Positions 34,156 to 44,500 of a DNA stretch of 64,000 bases are shown in pieces. The position numbers were made by a program, and so were the translations under genes. The stretch comes from Magnaporthiopsis rhizophila (Eukaryota; Ascomycota; Sordariomycetes; Magnaporthales; Magnaporthaceae). Position 1 is the stretch's first letter, and every line of letters begins with the position of its first letter. The notes below the pieces were generated by a model. That model was not told where the DNA came from and ran no database searches. It worked only from the letters and a program-made list of their open reading frames with translations. The DNA lies in the NCBI GenBank assembly GCA_003049465.1, contig PYSS01000066.1, positions 1 through 64,000 on the forward strand, given 5' to 3'.

Positions 34156-35989
34156 TGCTTGTGGCTTGCCTCAACTCCTCTTTTCTTTTTTGGGCAGATG
34201 CATGATGCAAGATGGACAACGCAGCAGGCGGCCTCCTCGGTTCCCAGTTTTTGACTGTAGATCGCAGACCGCCAACGGCCAGCCAGCCACTCGCCTCCCG
34301 ACTGCGCGCATATTGAACATTCGACAGGAAACATGTACCCTGGAGAGCTGAGTACGTGTAAAATAACCTACTTGGCAATGGCCGCAAAACTGCACGTTTG
34401 GGTGAGCAACGGACAGTCGAGGCTCGCCGCGAGAACGACTAACTGGTAACGTTCCCACACACCCCTTGTTCACACCCCGCCCTGGCTTCTCCCAATCGTT
34501 CGTCGATAGCCGCCCTGCCTGGCCACAGTCCCAAGGGGTGCATCCAGAAGGCAGGGGTCCTATGGCCTGCCATTGGCCGGCGTCTCTCAGTCGCCATCGC
34601 TCGGTCGCCCGCCCGTGCGGTAACGTGACCAAGGCCCAGGTGCAACAGACGAAAAAAAAAACAAAAAAAAAAAACGAAAAAAGTTCGAACAACAACGCGC
34701 AACTACCGCAGCGATTTACTGCCAACACACGTCTCTCATCCGATCCGTTTTCCATCTGCCATCTTTCTTTCCATCCCATCCTTGTCTTCTGCACACCGCA
34801 GCTTGTATCACTTGACTCATAAGGGACAACAAAGCGCTACATCGAGCGTCAGGCACCGACAGATCAGAGGAAATGCGCCTCACCGCTAGCACCTCTACTC
34901 TGTCTCCCGTGATGGCCACCTAGCTTGAACGCCTCTTTATTTAGCCCACCGACTTTTTTTTCTCCGTGAGAATCGGGGGCTGGTTGCGACATTAGCGCAC
35001 TCTCTACGCGCCTGCCAGCCAGCCTCTTACCCAGCTGCCTCGACGGCACTTCTCCTCATCTCTCCTAGCGTACTTGGAGGATAAAAGCAATGTTTAAGGT
35101 TCGGGTGATGCCAGAGACACATGAAGCTATCCTGGAATATCATGGTTGCAAAGTTGCCCCTTGTTCCAAGGATTCCCATAATGATAGGTGGCTCAGGGCT
35201 GGATCCCAAAAAGGCCCGTGGATATGCGTCCGGGATGTCATGTTGGAAAACACCTGCCACTCACTTGTTGCCGGCCGGCCGCTGCTGGGTTCTCCTGCCT
35301 TAGTGTGCAGGAAACCCCAGCCAACCAGCCATGCTAGCTCCGCAGCTCAGCCGGACAGGGGCGGGGAGGAGAGACATGATCGCCTGTCCATTCGCTTCCC
35401 CATCGTCAACGAAGTGATCGATCGATATCTCTCTCTAGACGTCATCGGGCCCCCTGGCGCACTCACTTTCCCCATTCCTCCTGGCCTCACATCCGGCCTC
35501 ATAAGGCTCGGGAGAGCTGGGAAGCGACTTCAGCTGGCCAAGTGCCCACCAATTATCGGGATTTCCTGGTCGGGCTTAGTTCGCTCTTCACTGCCCATTG
35601 ATATCTTTTACTGGCCACGGTCTCGGGGCAAAAAAGGACACATGTTACAGCTCCTCTTGGGTCTTGACTCCTCTTTTCCCCTTTGGTCTCTTTCAGGTCC
35701 ATCCTGAAGGAAATGTCCCGCTTCCATACGACGGCGGGGCGTCGCCTAGTGCGCGGCTGGAAAGCTGGGACGAATCACCAGCCCAGGGCAGCCTCGACCA
35801 GGGCACAACGGGCTTATCAAGTACCCGTCAGGAAGAGATGTGAAGAGAGCTCTGGTCATCTCGTGTTCCATGCTTTGACCCGCACGCCTACACCCTTTTC
35901 TTACTTTGCCACTGGGTGGTGCTGTCCGTTTGGCTTACCCGTCTTTGCCTCCGATCGTCTGGGCCTGGCCATGGCACCCGGCACCCCTC

Positions 35990-36010
35990 ATATATCAGTC
36001 GGTGATATAT
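35990..36010. repeat. perfect 8-bp inverted repeat with 5-bp spacer
   Basis: ATATATCA, spacer GTCGG, TGATATAT. The arms are exact reverse complements. No called gene is within 3 kb, so a regulatory role cannot be tied to a target. Confidence 0.7.
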
Positions 36011-39000
36011 CCCAAAACCCCACAGAACCACCCTCTCGTCAGGCGTCCGTTGGTTGTGCCAGAAAAGACCATACATAAGCTGAGCAAAAGTTTGGTTCGC
36101 TACCGTATCGGTCCCGTCCAGCGCTCTTTGTCGCCCACGCCCCCTCCTCCACCCACCTGCTTCGGTTTTCCCAATCCGATCGTCCACCTTTGCTCCTCCC
36201 TTTTTTTTTTTTTTTTTCCGTCTGGGGGTCTGGTACTATTGGCCCGTTGGTTCTTGTTTTCTTGGGTGGATGATGGTGGCGGAAGAAGCGACTGCCCAAA
36301 CACTCGTCCGCAATGGCTCCAACCCGTCCAACGACGGGCTTGTTGCTTTTTCCCCTTGTTGGGGGAGGAACACTGGAATACCAGCTGGTATTCGCCGCCA
36401 CCTCCAGCCTATCGGCGTTCAGGTGGCCACTCGCTTCACCCTGTCCGATTCCTGCCCAGCTGCGCTGTTGGTCCACGTGCTTCCTTCTCGGTTTCCTTTC
36501 TGGCGGACTGCTCGGGTCGTTGTCGGCCAGGTCAAGACTCGGGCCTTCCTTCCCTAGCCATCCATCATCGCTGCTGCCGTCAGTGTGGGGAAATCGGGGG
36601 AATCTGGTGGCTACTCGTTCACCGGCCACCACCCCTAGGGGTCGCTCTGGTGAGCGCTTACTACACCGGCCCCAGCCCATGGCCCGTCTCGCGAGTGCGA
36701 GGTGTTGTCCCCCTTGGGCTCTAAGCGCGCGCCCAGGGCCGCCGCTCACGGCCTGCCAAGGGCTTTCCAAGACGCGGCGAGTGATTTTGGAGCTTTGTTC
36801 TCCCGGGTTCCAATGCGATCCCCGAGAGCTCGCTCCACTCGGTGAACCTTCGCACAGATGATGAAGGGCAAAAGACGCGGCCCTCCTCGATAGTTGGACG
36901 CCTACTATTCTCAATATGGGGTCTCATTTGGCAGGTGCCCACACGGGCTCCCACTGGGGGAGAAGAGCGATTCCTCCAGACCAGTCGACTACGTAGTCAA
37001 GGGGGTGACGATTCGAACAGCGAGATGACGTCCCCTCTCACTAGGGGTTTTCCATATCCATGAAAAGCCCTCATAATACTGCATCACAGAACCTCTCCCT
37101 TCGCCCTACTTGCTGTATCCAGGCCTCGGACTGTGGCCCATCGTCTACCACTTAACACAGTCCCCTTTTGTTGATAAAAAAATCCAGAACCTATCACGAC
37201 CACTCGACATGGTCTCAGAACTCCCGTATCGCTGCTTTCGAAGCAAGGGAGGGGAAAAAAGGATTGATTGCCTTGACGCCATTGGTCGGGTTGACGAGCG
37301 CATGTATCCTACCTATATCGACAGGTTCATATACCCTCCACCACCCTCGAAAAGTGAAGTTTTTTTCGGCTCCATGTTTGATTCGCTTTTTGATGTAGCA
37401 CCACTCACACCAATTCGGGCTTTTCGGCTCGTCAGCGCCCGCGCTCACGTTCCCTGGTGGTATGTAGTAGCATTGGATGGACGGATGGCTTCTGTGCTGG
37501 GCTGGGTTGGCTACATCGGGGATTAATAAGCGATGAACTCAGTGCGTCCTTCGAAAGCGGCAGGGCCTGTTCGGCAGTTCCACGGCGTGCTGCATGGAAA
37601 TATCTTATCCATGAAATGGATGGCTTGATAGAGGCTTTGACGGTAATGCTGGGAGGCCTGAGAAGGCAGGCCTTATGTCACCGCTGGCAGCTGTGTTGCC
37701 GATTTCGCTGTGATATCTGACGCCCGATATGAAGCCAGCCCCGGGCTAGGTACGCCTTCCGGAAGGTATACGGATATCCGCGCTCCGGTGATTGCGCAGC
37801 CAAGGGTCCTTGTTCCGAGCAGCTTGCTGTTCCGATAGATTTGTTCCCAAGCACACTTTGTTCGGAATAGCCTGGGTCCCAATACTTGCTTATATCGGGG
37901 CTTGCGGGCTTGCCTGCCTTATCCCCCAAGAAAGATGTCAATAGTTGTTGCTTGTCGGCTCGTGTAGGCCGTAGTCACGACCTGTAAACTCGGAAACTAC
38001 AAGGTGGTGTCCTCGTCCTCGGAGCTGGCTCGGGAAAAGACGTCGATTTATTCTGGGATCAAGCGTCTTTTGTCTTGTCACATTGCAACACCTAGGTGCC
38101 CTTGAAAGAGGCTTGTTGTTGCGCGAAGGAGGAGTAGAAAGAACTCCCATCTTGTTTGGGTGGGGGGCGGGGAGCCGTCTATATATACCAGTCGGTGGGC
38201 GGGGACCGGGGCGTGCTCTGTGACATCGTCACTTGTCCCTCAGGGATACCCAGTCCAGCCGAAGGCACGTTGGGGGGCCCGTATTCCGTTGTCTGTCTAT
38301 ACCGAACACGGACAGATAGATAGATTGCCCGTAGTACCATGAAAAGACTGAACAGCGAACGTTATGATGTCAGGTGTGCTAGTAGACTTGCCGGTGGGCG
38401 AGACACATGGACGTTATGGAACGGTCCCCAGCCACTCAATGTTCAACCTGCATAGGTATATATATACGGCCATCCGCTACCAGATAGGCGGGAGTTCTCC
38501 TGCTTTCTTCTTGCCCGCAACAGCATGCTCTTGCTACGGACCCAGGTGTTGCACTGACACTATCACAGCGGAAGACCAGAACATACTGCCGCCTGGCCAC
38601 CAACCGTGGGTTAGCGCATAGAAAAAGACGAACTAGGATGTGGTGCTCTGGAGGAGAGCCGTCTGCGCCTTGTCTACTCAGACCTCAGTTTGTGCAAGGT
38701 AGGCGATACTACGTCGACGCCGGATCGCACCTCTCAGATATAGCACAAGCTCAGCGATCCCTCCGCTCTCGCACAAGAAAACATTGTATACCCCATTTAT
38801 GCCGCTCACAAACATCCTCCGTCGTTCCAGCGCATGGCCACCATCTCATCCAAGATACGTCTGTCTGAAAGTGGACTTGTGCCTCATGTCATGAGAACGC
38901 TGATTATGTTTCCGCTAGGTTAGACTAAGCATGAAAACCAGCAAGCCAGAAAAAAAAAAAAAAAAGGTAACGCCTGTTTTCCATATATACTTTACAAAAA

Positions 39001-39238
39001 GAAAAACATCGGCCGCATATCCCCCGTCGCCTATTAGGAGCCGATTTCCAAGGTCGTAAGAACCCATGAGCCGTGAAAGAGTTGGTAGATAGGATAAAGT
39101 AAGAGCCATTTCCTTGCTTGTGGAACAAAGGGGTGGAAGGTGACGAGAAGAGTTACAAAAATATAGAACGAGATAAGCGTGGTCGGTCTTGGAGCACAGA
39201 AAGTGTTGAGGAGGAGAGAAGACGGCACAAAGCACCGC

Positions 39239-40480
39239 TTAGTTAGCAGCACCAAACCGCTTTGCCCTCGCCTCAGCCTTGCGCCTATCCTCGGCATCCA
39301 TCCCGCCGCCGCTGCCATTCCGGCGCTCGTTGCCGCCGCGCCTGTCACCGCCACCGCCACCGCCTCCCCTACGCTCACTCCTGCGGTTACCGCCACCAGC
39401 GCCCTGGTGGCGCTTGTTCCTCCCGCGCCCGCCCTGCTGGCCGCCACCACCGCCTTCGCGCTCGCCGTCCTCGCCACGGCCGCGGCCGCGCTTGAGCGGA
39501 CGGTCCGGCAGGGCCGAGTCGAGCTTGCTGGCGTCGGGCGCCACCTTGTCCGCGGCGGCACCGAAGCGGCGCGCGCGGTCTGCCTTCTTCTCCTCGTCCG
39601 TCTTTTCCTTGCTCTCCGCCTCGGCAGCAGCAGCGGCAGCTGCGGCAGGGGCGGCGTCGAGGCCGAAGCGCTTGGCGCGGGCCGCGCGCTTGGCCGCCTC
39701 GGCGTCGACCGACGTGGCGGGTAGGTGCTGGCTCAGCACCTCCTTGGGCGCCTCGTCCTTGGCCGGCTCGCTGGCAGCCGGCGCGGCGTCTGTTGACACG
39801 GGCTTGGGGTCGGCCTCTGCGGCGGGGGCGGCATCAGGAGCTGGGGTCTCTGCGGACTCGGGTGCGGCGGTAGCGGGAGCAGCAGTAGACTTGGCGGGAG
39901 ACTTGGGAGCGGCGGCGGGGGCCGGTGCAGCAGCAGCACCAGCAGCAGCACCAGCAGCAGCAGGCGCATCGTCCTTGGGCTTTGCAGACGCCGGGTTGGC
40001 GTCGTCCTCGTCGTTCCAGTCGATCACGTCGTCGGCTGGTCAGAAGGGTGGATTTCGAGAGTCAGAAACTTTGGACCAGAAGAACAAACGCGCATTGGGA
40101 GATCGATGTGTGGTATATGGAGGGAATGGTGGTCGTGCGTCGAGGAGGAAGGAGGCGCGCCGAGACGAGCGATGGGAGGGCGCAGAACCTGCGCGATCCG
40201 GTGTCGCGCAAACTTGAGTCGGACGACGAAAAAAAGGAGGAAAAAGGCGAGGTATCGATGGAAAGATCGGCAAGCGACAAAATAGATGGGTAGGTGATCA
40301 TGAGGCAAGCAATCGGCTGTCATTACCTTCTGCGGCGGCGGGCTTGGACTGCTGGGCGCTATCGTTCTCTTGCAGCCGCGCAATGAGATCGGCCTTGTTG
40401 CCGCTCTGCACGAGACCGCGCTCGCCCAGGAGCTTCTTCAGCTCGGGCACCTTCATGGATGCATACTCTGAGGGGGCCAT
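39239..40480 (-). CDS. tho1: SAP-domain mRNP protein, Tho1/SARNP (CIP29) family
   Basis: Exons 40480-40327 and 40035-39239 join across a 291-bp intron (donor GTAATG, acceptor CCAG) to give 316 residues. Residues about 5-42 form a SAP domain (M-K-V-P-E-L-K-K-L-L-G-E-R-G-L, K-A-D-L-I-A-R-L) that binds nucleic acid. An acidic V-I-D-W-N-D-E-D-D follows at 55-63, then an Ala/Pro-rich linker. Three R-A-x-R-F-G motifs occur at 171-176, 205-210 and 308-313. An RGG/Gly-Arg box lies at about 234-294, between the second and third. In SARNP/Tho1, repeated motifs of this kind contact the DEAD-box helicase DDX39B/Sub2 during mRNP packaging and export in the nucleus. The first intron is long for this genome and sits just after the SAP domain. 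Confidence 0.93.
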
Positions 40481-41317
40481 TATGGCGGAATGGCTTTATT
40501 TTTTGCGCGGGTTCCGTCGCTTCCGCAAGCTTCGATCGAGGTTTTTGGATTTTCGTCCCGTTTGTTATGTCTGTGTATTAGTTGTCGCCGCTTTTTGTGT
40601 TTGGATTGTAGTAACAAAGCGACGAGCAGATGAAAAAAAAAAAAAAAGAATAAAAGATGGGAGAGGGGAAGATGGGTTGGGACGAGTAAGAGAATGCGGT
40701 ATGCAAGCCAAAGGGGATAGAGGAAGAAGGGCGCAAGCGCAGGCCAATGTTCTGGCGCAAACGTTGAAAAGTCGCGTTTGCGGTTGACAAAAGGGACCAG
40801 ACGTCGCGTTGTGATGGGGGCGGCTGCTGGGTTTCTGTGTTGCCAGCCAGCCAAAGGTGGGGACTCGGGTCCACCGAAAACGGAAAAGTGCGTTTATGCA
40901 AACAAGGCGGTGATTGCTCTGGCCAATCAAGAACCAAGCTAGCAAATGAACAAAGGCAAGGTCCGCAAAGCTCGAGTGCATCAATCGAAATGTCAAGCGA
41001 AAGCATGCATCATCTTATTCCGCCTGCCTGTGTATTTTGTTTGCTTTTGTGTTGCACAAAGAATACCTGTTTCTAGGTCACGCACCCACCCGAAACGATC
41101 CCAACCCGGTTCACGAGTGGCATGGTAATTAAAATAAAATAATACGAGTAATTCCGGTATTCAGGAGGGTGGTTGGAAAAGGCGAGTGGGTGTGTAAAAC
41201 AGGGCGTGAGAAATGTGTACGCAAAAGCCGAGCCAAAATTTGAGACGGGAAACCGTACGCCTGGCTGTAATGTCAGACTTGGACCCTATGAGAGTTGAGA
41301 TACAGAGCAGAGGGAAA

Positions 41318-41338
41318 GAGAGAGAGAGAGAGAGAGAA
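41318..41338. repeat. (GA)n microsatellite
   Basis: About ten GA dinucleotides in a row on the plus strand. Confidence 0.85.
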
Positions 41339-41466
41339 AGTATACGGTTCCCAACCAAGCCCCAACCAGCGCATGCATTCCAGACCATAACTTTCTAAAC
41401 CGTATGGGACGAGGGTATAACCGGAGGAGAGCAAACAAATGAATAACACAAATGACAAGGGGAACG

Positions 41467-41512
<46 letters not shown>
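41467..41512. repeat. 46-base A tract
   Basis: The longest uninterrupted homopolymer in the window. It starts 45 bases downstream of the DH/PH-like stop codon, so it is poly(T/U) in that gene's sense direction and may lie in its 3' UTR. Confidence 0.9.
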
Positions 41513-41513
<1 letters not shown>

Positions 41514-41557
41514 AACGAAAAGCCATGCGACCATGAAAAGAGAGACGAAAAAAAACC

Positions 41558-44500
41558 TCAAGGAATCTCCACCTCGCGCGCAACAAGCCCAAAGATCCAG
41601 TTCGCCTCGGCGGCGCTCCCGCACTGGAAGCACCACTTCTTGACGCGGCCGCTGAGTCCACCCATGGCCGGGGCCGTGCCGACCCGGTTCTGCTCGTCGC
41701 GGAGGTCCTCCCACACGTTCAGGATGATGCCCCTCGAGCCAAGCATGCTGAAGCAGCGGCTGCCCAGCACCACGTCCAGGATGACCTTGGTCGCCTGCGG
41801 CGTCGACGACGACGACGACGATCCTTCGTCCCCTCCTCCTCCGCCGCCCGTGAGGTTGGGCAGGAAGGACCGCTTGGGCGCCTGCGTCACCAGGATGCGC
41901 TTCTCCATGCCGTGGTACACGCTCAGCTCCTGGTGGCAGCCGGGAGGGGGCCGCGAGATGGACAGGAGGCAGTTGCCCCGGTCCTCCCACTTGTTGGACG
42001 ACACGAGCAGGTGGCACCGGATCCGGAGGCCCGTGGTCCCGAGTGCCGCGCCGCTTCTGTGGATGCCCCCGTTGGGGCTGCTGGCCAGGCTGGCCGAGGG
42101 CGAGCGAGGCGGTGTCCCATCGCCGATGAGTCTGCCCGACGATGAGGACGTCGTGTACATGGACGCCGGCGGGCCCGTCGATACCGGGCGGCTCCTGCTG
42201 TTGTTGTTGTGGTTGCTGCTGCTGCTGCTGCCTGGCTGGTGGTTCTTGCCGAGGGTCGACTTGTCGATGTTGAAGGCGCTCGCCGAGCCGGTGAGACGCT
42301 TGAGAAAAGACGAGGCCGAGAGCGATATGCCCGAGGAGCCACTCTGCGAATACGTGTGCTGCGACTGCGACGGTGCCCGCGTCGACGCCCGATAGCTATT
42401 CCGGCGCCCGAACCACGATCGCCGCCTGCTGCTGCTGTGCCCACTCGTGTTGTCGTAGCCGTTGTTGTTCCCGACGCCGGACTGCTGGCCCTGCCCGAAC
42501 GACCGGAATCGCGCCTCCTCCTCGAGGGCCTTGAACTTGGCGTTGTTCATGCGGGACTGGTGCACCGCCATGTACAGGTGCTCCAGATGGTTGGGAGTAA
42601 GAGAGCGGAACCGGAAGATCATGCCGTCGATGTTGTTGAGCTTCGAGTAGGATCGGACAGGCGATCGGATCTCCAGGTCGATGGCCGTGCTCTTGCGGAT
42701 CATGACGAGCGGGGTCAGGTCGAGCGCGATAAGGGGAGCCTCGCCATCCTCGTCGGCGCCGTTGTTCCCATGCGGCGCATCCGACGCGCCGCCGTCAATG
42801 TTGATTTGGTCCAGGTCGTGGGGCGAAAGCGGATGCACCTCGAGAAGACCCGGCGTGATGTTGATGGAGCACGAGTCTGGGCGCAGCTCCTTCCATCGTC
42901 CCTTCTTGTTGGACCAGTACGAGATCACGGCGGTCGCCTTGACCACTTCGTCGGCGACGCCACCGTGGCGGCCGAGGTTTGCCTGGGATGCCGAGGCAGA
43001 GGGTGTGATGCTGAAATCCGACACCACCGAGGCGGTCGGATTGAGGTCGAGATCAGGCCTCTTAATGCTGATCCCTGGCTCTGTGTCGGGGACGTCCTCG
43101 TCTTCAAGATCGTCGCCTGACGATTCGGAATCCGAGTAGGATGCTTCCGAGTATGACGCGTGGTCCTCCCGGTCCACCTCTCCCTCCGAGGAAGACACAT
43201 CGGATGGGTGGTACTCGTGCTTTAGAGGTGACGATCCGTGACGCTTGGGCCGCGAAGCCGGAGGCAGCTCGACCGTCTTGGGCTTCTTGGGGGCGAAAGT
43301 GCGGTGGGCTGGCGGAGGCGGTGCACCATCTTCTCTAATCGGCTCGGGGCTTGGCGTATCCCTGCCTGGACTGTGGCGTCCGCTGGCCCTGCGAGGCCGT
43401 TCCTCGCGGCTGCTGCGACGGCTGTGATCACGGCTGGGTGAGGGCTCGTACGTGGACGGGGTCGGTGTTCTTTCTCCATCTGCGCTGTAGCATGCGCTGG
43501 TCGAGCGATGCCTCTCTGGGGTGGCGACGGCGGCAGTAGCGAGGCCAGCCGCGAGGAGTGGAGTTGTAGGGGCACTCCCGTTACGCCTGTGGTAGCGAGC
43601 CGGGGTCTTGGACCTGGTCTCGTTTGCGGGCGATGTCGAGTGTTGCTGGCGTGCCTTTTCACCGACCGGGATGTCTCCCTCACTGGGTCGCAAAGGGTTG
43701 TAGATGGGGATAAGGCTGTTGCTGCTGTTGTTCGACATGTCGGACGGTAGCGGCGGCTTGGGCACGGTGCCAAGCATGTCGAGCCACTCGCGCACTGCAT
43801 CGTCGTACTCGGTCTGCAGGCTCAAGAGCTCGTACCACTCGTCGTTGTTGAATGTGCCGCGCACCATGACGATCAGAGTGCCGTTGTTCTCGCCCCGTCT
43901 GGCCGAGACTTGGTCCCAAGGAATAGGAGCGAAGAGGAGGAAGGAAACACCACCGGCGCCGTTCTCGCGGATGAGGAGATCGCCCCTGTCGGAGGGATCC
44001 GAGGGTTTGTCCCTGAAGATGAGCTCGATCTGGCATTCGAGTCGCTGCCCATTGGAGTGTGTGAGGTCCATGGAGAACTGGTCTTTGGCGCTGACCTCGC
44101 GCGTCTTATCCGTGATGACCGCGTCCAGCGGCAGCAGAGTGCGAAGATCGCGAGCGCGCGTCGTGTCGGTGTAGGCGGCGTCGTCGTTGGTCTTCCTGGC
44201 CGTTTCCTCGCGATGCCTGCGCTGCGCCTTTGCCTGCAGGTCTGCAAACTGGCTGGTGAATTCAGGTCCCAGCACTTCACTACCAAGCATGTACCGCAGT
44301 CCCTGTACAAGAGAAACGAGTGTTAGCAAGGGTATGAGATGACGGATTCTGCTCATGCAACGGCCAACATGCGTTGGTCCCGGTCCGAACTAACCTTGGT
44401 CAGCTTGAGAAGCCATTTGGAACGGATCAAGGGGCGCTTGAGCAGGTGGGCGACATCGACCCGGTCGCCATCATCGGTGATAACGTCGCCATGCTCGTTG

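Larger units (their letters stand above)
28661..39238. other. 10.6 kb gene-poor region
   Basis: No frame has convincing coding character. The longer ones (30170-30946 minus, 32919-33626 minus, 36039-36914 minus, 35906-36724 plus) overlap one another on both strands and contain no recognisable domain. Visible items are a T-rich patch at 30598-30638, a 26-A tract at 34125-34150, an 8-bp-arm palindrome at 35990-36010, a T tract near 36200-36218, and several TATATA boxes near 29630, 38180 and 38460. Non-coding transcription or old repeats are possible. Confidence 0.6.
40481..41557. other. intergenic, tandem minus-strand genes
   Basis: This 1077-bp stretch holds the promoter of tho1 and the 3' UTR of the DH/PH-like gene. 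It contains a GA microsatellite at 41318-41338 and a 46-A tract at 41467-41512, 45 bases past the DH/PH-like stop codon. Confidence 0.55.

Noticed and set aside
36039..36914. 291-residue minus-strand frame and its plus-strand partner
   Set aside because: Overlapping frames on both strands with no conserved patterning; typical of chance open frames in GC-rich DNA.
37700..38880. possible second retroelement remnant with TATATA boxes
   Set aside because: Two TATATA motifs only; no terminal repeat, primer site or protein similarity seen.
42209..43120. 303-residue plus-strand frame opposite the DH/PH-like gene
   Set aside because: Antisense shadow; the minus-strand reading has domain-like patterning and this one does not.
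44303..44394. two separate genes at 41558-44356 and 44353-48531
   Set aside because: A 92-bp intron with good donor, branch and acceptor joins them in phase, and the DH-like region continues across the junction.
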